The notes: generated by a model not told the origin, from the sequence alone. Positions 32,360 to 40,220 are shown, counted from the first letter of the stretch. The stretch is DNA of 49,361 bases from Hyphomonadaceae bacterium (GCA_019747815.1 JAIEQJ010000080.1:1-49361); one strand, 5' to 3'. Numbers and translations are program-made.

Positions 32360-32764
32360 ATGCACCTTGCGTCCGTTGCCTCTGCAGTCCTGCTCGCGCT
32401 GCTGATCGCCGTTGCCGGCGCGGGACCGGCCGCGGCGCTGGAGAAGCGAAAGTTCGATGCCGCAAGCTTCAAGGCCGCGCAGAGCAGCGACAAGTCGATC
32501 CTCATCGATATCACGGCACCGTGGTGCCCCATCTGCAAGGTCCAGCATAGGGTGCTCGACTCTCTGGCGAAGCGCCCCGAGTTCAAGGACATCATTATTT
32601 TCGAGGTGGACTTCGATACCCAGAAGGATGTCGTCAGGAGCTTCAACGCCCGGCTGCAAGCCACCCTGATCGCGTTCAAAGGCAGCAAGGAAACACAGCG
32701 CCTGGTGGGTGAAACCGGCACAGAGCCGATCGAAATGCTTCTCGAAAGCTCCCTCAAGAAGTGA
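32360..32764 (+). CDS. Periplasmic thioredoxin-fold protein (CPIC)
   Basis: A 134-residue exported thioredoxin-like protein. A signal peptide (hydrophobic residues 6-20, A-A-A-L near 26) precedes a thioredoxin fold with D-I-T-A-P-W-C-P-I-C-K, active Cys56 and Cys59, and later T-L-I-A-F-K-G-S in place of the usual cis-Pro segment. ATG 32360 has GGAG six bases upstream and is preferred over 32348. The CcdA-like gene begins 12 bp after its stop. It probably receives electrons from that membrane partner and reduces disulfides, methionine oxidation products or sulfenic acids in the periplasm. Confidence 0.9.
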   Translation: MHLASVASAVLLALLIAVAGAGPAAALEKRKFDAASFKAAQSSDKSILIDITAPWCPICKVQHRVLDSLAKRPEFKDIIIFEVDFDTQKDVVRSFNARLQATLIAFKGSKETQRLVGETGTEPIEMLLESSLKK

Positions 32765-32776
32765 GGGGGCTGTCCC

Positions 32777-33499
32777 GTGTCCCTCACCAGCATCGGGATC
32801 GCCGCACTGGCCGGCATTCTCTCCAGCCTCTCGCCCTGCGTGCTGCCGCTCATACCGATGATCTTGGGTGCGGCGGTCGGCGAGCATCGCCACGGTCCGC
32901 TGGCGCTCGCCGCCGGGCTGGCCATCTCGTTCGTGGCGATCGGCCTGTTCATCGCCACCATCGGCTACGCGGCGGGCCTCGACGCCGGCCACTTCCGCAT
33001 CGTCGGCGCCCTGCTGCTGATCGCGATCGGCTTCGTGCTGCTGGTGCCGGCGTTGCAGACCCAGTTCGCCGTTGCGGCGGGTCCGATCAGCGGCTGGACC
33101 AACAACCGTTTGGGCGGCTTTGCAGCCACGGGCTTGCGCGGCCAGTTTGCTCTCGGGCTGCTGCTGGGCGTTGTCTGGAGCCCCTGCGTCGGCCCCACTC
33201 TGGGCGCGGCCTCCATGCTGGCGTCGCGCGGTGAGAACCTGGGGCAGGTGGCCATTGTGATGACGGCGTTCGGCGTGGGTGCGGCTCTGCCCCTGCTGGC
33301 GCTCGGCCTGCTGTCTCGCGAGGCCCTTGCGGCTTGGCGCGGCCGGCTGCTCAATGCGGGCAAGGCGGGCAAAATGGTGCTCGGCGCGCTTCTTGTCGTG
33401 ATGGGGCTATTGGTCATCAGCGGGCTCGACAAGCGGATCGAGGCATCGCTCATCGAGCTTTCGCCGGCATGGCTGACGGAGCTGACCACGCGATTTTGA
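32777..33499 (+). CDS. CcdA/DsbD-family thiol-disulfide membrane transporter
   Basis: A 240-residue membrane protein with six helices that carries reducing power across the inner membrane. The two redox Cys are in S-P-C-V-L-P-L-I-P (Cys21) and W-S-P-C-V-G-P-T-L-G (Cys137), the symmetric arrangement of the family. The GTG start at 32777 follows GAGGGGG. It forms an operon with the thioredoxin-like gene and lies next to the ECF sigma/anti-sigma pair, with a matching promoter upstream of both. A periplasmic thiol-repair pathway induced by metal or oxidant stress is the likely role. Confidence 0.92.
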   Translation: MSLTSIGIAALAGILSSLSPCVLPLIPMILGAAVGEHRHGPLALAAGLAISFVAIGLFIATIGYAAGLDAGHFRIVGALLLIAIGFVLLVPALQTQFAVAAGPISGWTNNRLGGFAATGLRGQFALGLLLGVVWSPCVGPTLGAASMLASRGENLGQVAIVMTAFGVGAALPLLALGLLSREALAAWRGRLLNAGKAGKMVLGALLVVMGLLVISGLDKRIEASLIELSPAWLTELTTRF

Positions 33500-33609
33500 T
33501 CAGCTCGCGCCCGCCTTGCGCCGATGGCTGGTGCCACACCGACGCGCACGCACCGGCCAGCCTGGGCGAGACTTCCGTGCACAGCGTGCTCGCGGTCTCG
33601 TCCGAAGGC

Positions 33610-33643
33610 GCGCGCTTCTTGAACGTCAGGCGCGCTTCTTGAA
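33610..33643 (-). repeat. 14-bp direct repeat at the 3' end of the coiled-coil gene
   Basis: GCGCGCTTCTTGAA occurs at 33610-33623 and again at 33630-33643, a 20-bp period. The right copy encodes the last F-K-K-R-A residues of the gene at 33626 and the left copy follows its stop, so the gene's end looks duplicated. The remaining sequence from 33500 to 33625 shows no gene. Confidence 0.75.
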
Positions 33644-34000
33644 ATAGGTATCCAGCTCGCTCTGCAGCTTGTCGGTGGCTTCGCGCCAGGCTCCGCCTTC
33701 GACGGCCCGCAGCCGCCCATGGGGCGGCAAGGCGGGCGGCCCGTCGGCGCCATTCACGCCCAGCCGCGTCTCACGTGGCGGCGGAAACGCACCCATGCGC
33801 GAGGCCAGGCCTTGCAGCTCGTTCAGAATGGCGCTGCGCCGCGACTCGTGCTCCGCGGTTAGGCTTCGAACATCCTGCAGCAACTTCTGATCGAAGCGGT
33901 TCAAGGCCTCGCGCAGGGACGACACGAGCTTCTGCTCGCCGTCGGCAATCGTATTGAGCCGCTCGCGCAGTTCCTCGACCAGTTGAACCATTTTCGACAT
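33626..34000 (-). CDS. Hypothetical coiled-coil protein
   Basis: A 124-residue cytosolic protein with no signal peptide. Residues 1-70 are predicted helical with heptad-like hydrophobic spacing (V-Q-L-V-E-E-L-R-E-R-L-N-T-I, L-V-S-S-L-R-E-A-L-N-R-F, I-L-N-E-L-Q-G-L-A), followed by a Pro/Gly-rich link and a short helical C-terminus ending Y-F-K-K-R-A. The ATG at 34000 has an AGAGG site. I do not recognise the family. A scaffold or small regulatory partner is possible. Confidence 0.7.
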   Translation of the reverse strand: MSKMVQLVEELRERLNTIADGEQKLVSSLREALNRFDQKLLQDVRSLTAEHESRRSAILNELQGLASRMGAFPPPRETRLGVNGADGPPALPPHGRLRAVEGGAWREATDKLQSELDTYFKKRA

Positions 34001-34269
34001 TCAGCAACCTCTTCATCTGGTTGGCGAATCGCATGCCTGGATGTTCCCGCTCCTTTCGGACACAAATGAGGTCATACTTGCTGGCGCAACGCGGCTGCGG
34101 CGCGCCGCCGCCCTGCGCCCGTGTGCTCAGGATCGGGGCCAGTGCGTCCCGGTGTGGCCGGAACGCTCCTGGCAGCAGCCGAGCGCTCATAGCGCAAGAC
34201 GTGTGCGGAACTGCTAGACTGAGCCGCGCCGGGTGGAGCCCGGCGTCCGGTCACTGAAGATTTTTGGGG

Positions 34270-34695
34270 ATGCGCGCCTCATTGCTCGCAACAATTGGAG
34301 CAGGCACCGTTCTGTGGGCCGCCACGAGCGCCCCGGTGCGCGCGTTCGAGGACGCGCAGTTCTGCCAGGCCGTGACCCAGCTCATGCGCGCCTCCACTCG
34401 CGACGTCGGCACCTGGATCAACCGCACGACGCGCAACGACGGCATCGAGGTCTTCTGTGATCGCAAGCTGGTGCACTTCAAGCGCTACGCCAGCACACCG
34501 GGAAGCGGCCTCAGGGATGCGTGGAAGGACGCCAAGACGGAGGAATGGCGCAGCAGCCATTGCACCCACGCCACGTGGCGCGAGGCCGTCGACAATGGAT
34601 GGATCATCTCGACAACGGTCACGACCGTGACCGGCGAGAAGGTCTGGTTCGCCTGTCAGCCGGGCGGCGGCGCATTCCATCGCGTGATCCCCTAG
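34270..34695 (+). CDS. Secreted hypothetical protein
   Basis: A 141-residue protein with a signal peptide (hydrophobic residues 4-20, likely cleaved after V-R-A). The mature part has four Cys (F-C-Q-A, V-F-C-D-R, S-S-H-C-T-H, W-F-A-C-Q-P) that could form two disulfides, and several Trp. I do not recognise the family. The ribosome site before ATG 34270 is weak, and a TTG six bases earlier is an alternative. It converges with the phosphonoacetate hydrolase gene. Upstream, 34001-34269 shows no gene. Confidence 0.75.
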   Translation: MRASLLATIGAGTVLWAATSAPVRAFEDAQFCQAVTQLMRASTRDVGTWINRTTRNDGIEVFCDRKLVHFKRYASTPGSGLRDAWKDAKTEEWRSSHCTHATWREAVDNGWIISTTVTTVTGEKVWFACQPGGGAFHRVIP

Positions 34696-34721
34696 CCGCC
34701 GCGCGTCTGCCGGCGCCCGGA

Positions 34722-35954
34722 TCACGCCACGCCGTTCAGCACGGCATCGAAGATATCGAAATTGCGCAGGCGGTCGGCCTTGCCCGCGAGGTACTCGGGC
34801 CGCAGTCTGTGCGAGACGATGAACGGCACCGTCTGCTCGCCGAGGCCGCCGTGCGAGCGCAGGCGATGGCCCGCCAGCGCCGAGAGATCATGCTCGGCAC
34901 GCGCTGCCCCGATCACGGTGCCGGCGTCGCCGAGCACCACGAAATCGCCCTCCAGATCGAGCGGCAGCTCGAAGCGGCGCGCCGCCGTTTCCGCGTCCAC
35001 CACCGCCTCCACGCCGGGCAGCGCCGCGCAGGCGGCCATCAGCGCCGCCAGATCGTCGACGTTGCGCCGGTAGACACGCACGAACGACCCCAGCGCGCCG
35101 TGGTGGCGCACGAACGGATCGGTGATCGGGCAGATCACCCGCACGGCCCCTGCGCCGAACCGGCGCGTCAGTTCTTCCTCCAGGAAGAGGACATTGACCG
35201 TTCCATCAGCCCGCGACTTGTCGTTCATGCCATGGTCGGCCACCACGCCCACGACGGCACCTGCAGCGATCAGCGCGCCCACGCGCGCATCGACGGCGTG
35301 GTTGAAGGCATCGGCCTCCGGCGTGCCCGGCGCATGCGCGTGCTGCACGAAATCGGAGAGCGACAGGTAGATGAGGCGCGCCGCGCCGCGCTCGATCAGC
35401 CGCAGTCCGGCATCGAGCACAAACAGCGACAGGTCGGCTGAATACTGATCCGGCCGTGCGCGGCCGACCATCGCCTCGACGTCGCCGATGCCATTGGCCG
35501 AGAGCGTCGCGCGATCGGCCTTCTCGGAGGAGAAATTGATGCCATCGAGGCCGCGCGCCAGCATCAGCCGCAGCTTGTCCTTGGCGGTTACGGCTGCCGT
35601 CTTCACGCCGGCACCGGCCATGGCGGCGAGGATCGTGCCGCAGCGCATCAGCGCCGCATCCGTGATCATGCGCTCCTCGCCGGTGGCGCGGTCGAGGTAG
35701 TAGTTGCCGGAGATGCCGTGCACCGCGGGCGGCACGCCGGTGACGATCGAGGCGTTGTTGGGATTGGTGAAGGTCGGCACCACCGCCTGCGCCTCGCCGA
35801 GGAAGCCGGTCTCGCGCAACCCAGCAATGGTCGGCAGGATGCCGTCGGCCAGCCCGCGGCGGATGTAGTCCGGATCGCAGCCGTCGAAGCACACCACGAC
35901 GGTGGGACGCTCGGGCACCCGATAGCTTCTGCCGTTCACCTCGACCATCGTCAT
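34722..35954 (-). CDS. phnA: Phosphonoacetate hydrolase (alkaline phosphatase superfamily)
   Basis: A 410-residue enzyme that cleaves the C-P bond of phosphonoacetate to acetate and phosphate using two zinc ions. Active-site residues line up with the family: F-D-G-C-D at 23-27 (Asp24), nucleophile Thr63 in P-T-F-T-N-P-N-N, S-D-F-V-Q-H with Asp201 and His205, A-D-H-G-M with Asp240 and His241, and a late His in R-S-H-G-G-L-G-E. It starts at ATG 35954 overlapping the stop of the PAP2 gene (ATGA). No LysR regulator or aminoethylphosphonate pathway genes adjoin it. A broader phosphodiesterase role cannot be excluded. Confidence 0.88.
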   Translation of the reverse strand: MTMVEVNGRSYRVPERPTVVVCFDGCDPDYIRRGLADGILPTIAGLRETGFLGEAQAVVPTFTNPNNASIVTGVPPAVHGISGNYYLDRATGEERMITDAALMRCGTILAAMAGAGVKTAAVTAKDKLRLMLARGLDGINFSSEKADRATLSANGIGDVEAMVGRARPDQYSADLSLFVLDAGLRLIERGAARLIYLSLSDFVQHAHAPGTPEADAFNHAVDARVGALIAAGAVVGVVADHGMNDKSRADGTVNVLFLEEELTRRFGAGAVRVICPITDPFVRHHGALGSFVRVYRRNVDDLAALMAACAALPGVEAVVDAETAARRFELPLDLEGDFVVLGDAGTVIGAARAEHDLSALAGHRLRSHGGLGEQTVPFIVSHRLRPEYLAGKADRLRNFDIFDAVLNGVA

Positions 35955-36703
35955 GGCTGCACCTCGCCCTCGACCTGCCCGCGGCTCTGCAGCCACGTCA
36001 TGAGGAGCCAGCACAGAAGCGCCCACGCCGCGCCGAGCGCCCATCCGGCCAGCACATCGGTCGGCCAATGCACGCCGAGGTACACGCGGCTCACGCCGAC
36101 GAGAACCGTGACAATGATGGCAACCGCGAGAATGTAGACCTTCACCGCCCGATCAACCTGCGTGCGGGCCAGCAGCGCGCCGAGCGTGAGATAGACGACG
36201 GCCGCCATCATGGAGTGTCCGGAGGGGAAGCTTGCTGTGTAGACCTCGGCGCCATGCGGCACCAGCTCGGGCCGGGGCCGGGCATAGGTCCACTTCATGG
36301 TCTGGCTGATGAGCACGCCACCGATCACGGATGCCAGCACGAACAGCGCCGCGTGGCTCTTGCGGGTCATGGCCAGGAAGCCGGCTATGGCCAACATCAT
36401 GAGAGTGAGCACGCCTGTGCTGCCCACTGCAGTGAAATCGCGCATCATTTCCTCGAACCACTTGGGCCCGATGGGATCGGCGAGGTTGCCGGGACTACGC
36501 AGCGCCATCAACAGCCACGCGTCGAATGTCCGCGTGCCGCCCTGCCCCACGGCATTGGCGAGCGCGGCAAACCCGAGAAGCACGGAAGCGACGAGGATCA
36601 GCATGAGCAACGTCATGCGCTCGACGCCGGAGATGCGGGCCAGGAGCCGAGCAACGCGGGGCTGCTGGCCGAGCCGCGTCAGCACCCCTTGCGCCTTTAC
36701 CAT
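35951..36703 (-). CDS. PAP2-family membrane phosphatase
   Basis: A 250-residue lipid phosphate phosphatase-type protein with about six helices. The three active-site motifs are present: K-W-T-Y-A-R-P-R-P (K-x6-R-P), F-P-S-G-H-S and S-R-V-Y-L-G-V-H-W-P-T-D. It would remove phosphate from an undecaprenyl pyrophosphate or phosphatidic acid-like lipid on the periplasmic side. ATG 36703 follows GGGAGA. Its stop overlaps the phosphonoacetate hydrolase start, so the two are coupled, perhaps for phosphate recovery. Confidence 0.92.
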   Translation of the reverse strand: MVKAQGVLTRLGQQPRVARLLARISGVERMTLLMLILVASVLLGFAALANAVGQGGTRTFDAWLLMALRSPGNLADPIGPKWFEEMMRDFTAVGSTGVLTLMMLAIAGFLAMTRKSHAALFVLASVIGGVLISQTMKWTYARPRPELVPHGAEVYTASFPSGHSMMAAVVYLTLGALLARTQVDRAVKVYILAVAIIVTVLVGVSRVYLGVHWPTDVLAGWALGAAWALLCWLLMTWLQSRGQVEGEVQP

Positions 36704-36819
36704 GGCACGTCTCCCGCAATTCACCCGCCCGCACGAGCCGTCTTGACGCCACCTTGCTAAGGCCATGTGATAGGTTCGACAACCCGCAAATCCAACCCTT
36801 GGCGATATAGAGGCTCCCA

Positions 36820-37818
36820 ATGAGCAACCGCATGGTCAAACTTGCACGCCGTCCGACCGGTATGGCCAAGCGCGAGGACTTCACGATCGAGGATGGTCCC
36901 GTGCCGGAGCCTGGCCCCGGCGCCTTTCGCGTCAAGATCGAATACATCTCGCTCGATCCCGCCATCCGCGGCTGGATGAACGATGCCAAGTCCTACGTGC
37001 CTGCGATCGGCATCGGCGAGGTCATGCGCAGCTATTCCGCAGGCATCGTCGAGACGTCGAACAATCCAGCCTTCCGCCCGGGCGATGCCGTGCAAGGCCT
37101 GTTCGGCGTGCAGAGGTATGCCGTCTCCGACGGCCAGCGCGTGATCAAGGTCGATACCTCCCAGGCGCCGCTGCAGCGCTGGATCGGCGGCCTCGGCATG
37201 CCGGGCTGGACGGCCTATTTCGGATTGCTCGAAGTGGGCCAGCCCAAGGCGGGGGAAACCGTCGTCGTGTCTGCCGCTGCGGGTGCGGTCGGCTCGATCG
37301 TCGGCCAGATCGCCAAGATCAAGGGCTGTCGTGCGGTCGGCATCGCCGGCGGAGCTGAGAAGTGCCGCTATGTCACCGAGACGCTGGGCTTTGATGCCTG
37401 TGTCGACTACAAGGGCGGCAGGCTGGCAGCCGATCTCAAGGCCGCCGCGCCCAAGGGCATCGATGTGTACTTCGAGAATGTCGGCGGCGAAATCCTTGAT
37501 ACCGTGCTGATGCAGATGAACCTCTTCGGCCGCATCCCGGTGTGCGGGCTGATCTCGGCCTACAACGCGACCTCCGTGCCGGAAGGGCCGAAGAACCTGC
37601 GCGCTGTCCTCACCCAGCGCCTGAAGATGCAGGGCCTCATCGTCTTCGACTGGGCCAACCGGGTGCCGGAGGCCATCGCCCAGCTCGGCGCCTGGCACAA
37701 GGAAGGCAAGCTCGCGATCCGGGAAGATGTGCGCGACGGCGGCCTGGATGCCTTTCCCGATGTGCTCAATCTCCTCTACACGGGAGGCAACCAGGGCAAG
37801 CTGGTGCTCAAAGTCTGA
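36820..37818 (+). CDS. NADP-dependent MDR-family oxidoreductase (CurA/leukotriene B4 dehydrogenase-like)
   Basis: A 332-residue zinc-independent medium-chain dehydrogenase/reductase. The N-terminal catalytic fold contains Y-I-S-L-D-P-A-I-R-G-W-M, and the cofactor domain has V-V-S-A-A-A-G-A-V-G-S-I-V-G-Q with I-A-G-G-A-E-K-C-R-Y. V-D-V-Y-F-E-N-V-G-G is characteristic of the double-bond reductase branch. It would reduce an enone with NADPH. Its TGA shares a base with the ATG of the histidine phosphatase gene (TGATG), so the two are coupled. It is divergent from the PAP2 gene. Confidence 0.92.
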   Translation: MSNRMVKLARRPTGMAKREDFTIEDGPVPEPGPGAFRVKIEYISLDPAIRGWMNDAKSYVPAIGIGEVMRSYSAGIVETSNNPAFRPGDAVQGLFGVQRYAVSDGQRVIKVDTSQAPLQRWIGGLGMPGWTAYFGLLEVGQPKAGETVVVSAAAGAVGSIVGQIAKIKGCRAVGIAGGAEKCRYVTETLGFDACVDYKGGRLAADLKAAAPKGIDVYFENVGGEILDTVLMQMNLFGRIPVCGLISAYNATSVPEGPKNLRAVLTQRLKMQGLIVFDWANRVPEAIAQLGAWHKEGKLAIREDVRDGGLDAFPDVLNLLYTGGNQGKLVLKV

Positions 37819-38411
37819 TGCTGGCTCCGGGTGTCACGGTCTACTTCGTCCGGCACGGTGAAACCGACTGGAACGCCACGCAGCGCTACCAAGGGCGGCG
37901 CAATATTCCCCTCAACGCCACGGGTCGTGCGCAGGCCAGACGCAACGGGCTTGTCCTATCCGAGCTGCTCGGCAGCGAGGCCTCCGCCTTCGACTACGTT
38001 GCAAGCCCGCTGCTGCGGGCCCGCGAGACGATGCAGATCATCCGCCGCGCGCTGTCGCTTCAGCCGGACGACTATCGCCAGGACCCGCGGCTCAGCGAGA
38101 TCGACTACGGGCACTGGGAAGGACAGTTGCTGCACGATCTCCCAACCACCGACCCTGAAGGGTTCTCCGCCCGCCGGGCCGATACCTGGAACTGGCAGCC
38201 CGCGAACGGCGAAAGCTATCGCATGCTGTCGGAGCGCGTGGCGCCCTGGCTCAAGGAGATCAGGCAGGATTCGGTTGTCGCCTCGCACGGCGGCGTCAGC
38301 CGCGTGCTGCGCGGCCTCGTCCTGCAGCTTGCGGACGTGGACATTCCCTTTCTCGAGGTGCCGCAAGACAAGGTTCTGGTGCTGAGTGCCGGCAGCGCCC
38401 GCTGGCTGTGA
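37818..38411 (+). CDS. Histidine phosphatase family protein
   Basis: A 197-residue phosphoglycerate-mutase-like phosphatase. The catalytic F-V-R-H-G-E-T-D-W-N motif is at residues 9-18, with S-P-L-L-R-A-R-E-T at about 57-65, an L-S-E-I-D-Y-G-H-W-E-G segment with the acid residue, and A-S-H-G-G-V-S-R-V-L near 155 with the second catalytic His. The substrate is unknown (sugar phosphate, nucleotide or cofactor precursor). It is translated directly after the MDR enzyme gene. Confidence 0.93.
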   Translation: MLAPGVTVYFVRHGETDWNATQRYQGRRNIPLNATGRAQARRNGLVLSELLGSEASAFDYVASPLLRARETMQIIRRALSLQPDDYRQDPRLSEIDYGHWEGQLLHDLPTTDPEGFSARRADTWNWQPANGESYRMLSERVAPWLKEIRQDSVVASHGGVSRVLRGLVLQLADVDIPFLEVPQDKVLVLSAGSARWL

Positions 38412-38434
38412 GCGGCACCATGGCATCCTGCACA

Positions 38435-38719
38435 CTATTTGGCGGCAGCCGGCGCCTTCTTGGCTGCGGGTGCCTTCTTGGCGGCCGGCGCCTTCTTGGG
38501 TGCTGACGTAGCCATGGCCGTCGGCGCCTTCACAGGCTCAGCCGACCTTCTCTTGTACTTGGGCGTGCCCGGCACGCATTTGCCCAGGCTCGCATCCCAT
38601 ACTTCAGTGCCGGTATCGCAGCCCATCTTGCTCTTGACCGGGTCGGCGGAGCCGGGCGCGGCTCCCACAATCCCGAGAGCCAACAGGCTCAGCACCGATG
38701 CGGATAGAAACAGGCGCAT
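38435..38719 (-). CDS. Small secreted Lys/Ala/Pro-rich protein 1
   Basis: A 94-residue protein with a signal peptide (residues 1-22), then a mini-motif G-C-D-T-G-T-E-V-W-D-A-S-L-G-K-C, and a repetitive basic tail of K-K-A-P-A-A units (about four). ATG 38719 follows AGGGAGGA. It shares the C-x-T-G-x3-W-D-x5-C pattern, a signal peptide, a basic low-complexity part and the exact length with the protein at 39936-40220. The basic tail suggests binding to a polyanion such as LPS, peptidoglycan or DNA. The family is not recognised. Confidence 0.8.
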   Translation of the reverse strand: MRLFLSASVLSLLALGIVGAAPGSADPVKSKMGCDTGTEVWDASLGKCVPGTPKYKRRSAEPVKAPTAMATSAPKKAPAAKKAPAAKKAPAAAK

Positions 38720-38988
38720 GACGTCCTCCCTTTCCCATGGCCCCTTAAGACCATCCCCCGCCCAATTTATAGGCCGCAAGCGCTGTCATTGTCCCGACGA
38801 ATCCCGGGGTCGCGCCGTCCTGCGCTGCTGCCGTGCGTGACCGGCAAGCAACATGCGCCACCCGTCACGGCACAGTTTCCGGATGCAGGCAAATTAAGCC
38901 CTGGTCACCTTGCGGGTTCGCCCCATACATAGGCGCCGCGCGCCCCGGGGAGGCCGCATAGCCCGTGCGTTAACGGAGGGTGCGTCGC

Positions 38989-39747
38989 ATGTTTTCGCGA
39001 AAGTTCATCACCGGCCCTCGACTGGTGTGCGTCACAGCCGGGATGCTGCTTGGCGTGCCAGGCAGCGTGCCGGCCGCAGCGCAGGCAGACAATGGGTTGT
39101 TGGCGCTGTGCCGAGCCGACGCCGAAAGTCTCGCCGCGCGCATTGCGGCCTGCACCCGCGTCATCGAGGAGCGCAGCAGCGATCAGGCAACCCGCGCCGA
39201 AGCCTTCCTGCAGCGCGGCATCCTGCACGAGCAGGGCGGCGAGCGGGACGCCGCCGTCAGGGACTACACCGAAACCATCAAGCTCGACGACACCAATGCG
39301 CTTGCCTACTTCAATCGGGGCAACGCCTACGATCAGCTCGACCAGATCGATCTCGCCATCGCCGACTACACCCAAGCCATCAAGCTCGATCCCACCGACC
39401 CCGATTTCTTCAACAATCGCGGGCAGATCTACGACAGCAGAGGCGAGCACGATCTCGCGATTGCCGACTACACGGAGGCGATTCGCTTAGACAGCACCGA
39501 TCCTCGCCCGTTCTACAATCGCGGGCTCTCCTATGCCAACAAGGGCGACTACCAGCGCGCGGTCGCCGAGTTCAGCGAGGCTCTCAAGCTCGCTCCCAAG
39601 GACACGGACCTTTACGTGGCGCGCGGGGCCGCGCACGAAGAGCTGGGCGATCAAGCCGCCGCCCGCGCCGACTATGGCAGGGCGCTGGAGATCGAAGCCG
39701 ACAACGAGGATGCGCTGGAGGGTCTGAGCCGCCTCGGCGGGCGTTGA
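38989..39747 (+). CDS. Secreted TPR-repeat protein
   Basis: A 252-residue protein with a signal peptide (cleavage near P-A-A-A-Q-A) and about five tetratricopeptide repeats from residue 65 on. The repeated unit reads A-Y-F-N-R-G-N-A-Y-D-Q-L-D-Q-I-D-L-A-I-A-D-Y-T-Q-A-I-K-L-D-P-T-D-P. ATG 38989 with GGAGGG eight bases upstream is preferred to a GTG at 38980. TPR domains mediate protein-protein contacts in the periplasm. It lies between, and opposite to, the two Lys/Ala-rich small protein genes. Confidence 0.9.
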   Translation: MFSRKFITGPRLVCVTAGMLLGVPGSVPAAAQADNGLLALCRADAESLAARIAACTRVIEERSSDQATRAEAFLQRGILHEQGGERDAAVRDYTETIKLDDTNALAYFNRGNAYDQLDQIDLAIADYTQAIKLDPTDPDFFNNRGQIYDSRGEHDLAIADYTEAIRLDSTDPRPFYNRGLSYANKGDYQRAVAEFSEALKLAPKDTDLYVARGAAHEELGDQAAARADYGRALEIEADNEDALEGLSRLGGR

Positions 39748-39859
39748 GCTCGTGCTGCTTCTTTCGCTTCTGATCTCAATCTGAGCGTCCGCGCCAGGCC
39801 GCCGCCGGCAGCGCATCCCTCGGCAGCGCACATGTGCTCGTTGCGCAGCCGCTGCCCGG

Positions 39860-39892
39860 AAAAAAGAACGGCCGAAGCTTCAGCTCCGGCCG
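39860..39892 (-). terminator. Rho-independent terminator of the Lys-rich protein 2 gene
   Basis: On the minus strand a 24-nt self-complementary stem (CGGCCGGAGCT paired with AGCTTCGGCCG, one mismatch) is followed by TTCTTTTTT. It starts 44 bp past the stop of the gene at 39936. It has all parts of an intrinsic terminator. Confidence 0.9.
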
Positions 39893-39935
39893 CTGCAGTG
39901 CGAAACGACGGCGGAACGAGCGTTCCGCCCATCGC

Positions 39936-40220
39936 TTACTTGGACTTGCAAGCGCGGGTTTTGCGGTCCCAGTACTTGCCGGTGCCGCAACGGCCAGGGC
40001 CCTTGCTCTTGGCCTTCTTGCCCTTGGCCTTCTTTGCTTTGCCCTTCTTCGCCTTGCCCTTCTTGGCCTTCGCCTTCGCCTTGACCGTGTAGGTCAGGTT
40101 CTCAGTCCCAGGCTGCGAGCCGGGGCCCATCGGCGATGCCGCCTGAACGGCTTCCAGGGGCGAGAAGGCAATGGCGATCGCCAGTGCCAGCAAAGCAATA
40201 AGGGTCTTCCTGATCTGCAT
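39936..40220 (-). CDS. Small secreted Lys/Ala-rich protein 2
   Basis: A 94-residue protein with a signal peptide (hydrophobic residues 6-20, cleavage near V-Q-A-A), a strongly basic stretch of K-A-K and K-K-G-K units (residues 48-74), and a C-terminal motif R-C-G-T-G-K-Y-W-D-R-K-T-R-A-C. The Cys motif matches that of the 38435-38719 protein but lies after the basic part instead of before it. ATG 40220 follows GGGAGG, and a clear terminator follows the gene. Upstream, 40221-40540 is AT-richer than the surroundings and contains the promoters of this gene and aroC, with no other gene seen. Confidence 0.82.
   Translation of the reverse strand: MQIRKTLIALLALAIAIAFSPLEAVQAASPMGPGSQPGTENLTYTVKAKAKAKKGKAKKGKAKKAKGKKAKSKGPGRCGTGKYWDRKTRACKSK

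Noticed and set aside
39860-39892. Terminator for the TPR gene on the plus strand
   Set aside because: The T-tract is on the minus-strand side (A-run on plus, before the stem), so it ends the minus-strand gene at 39936.
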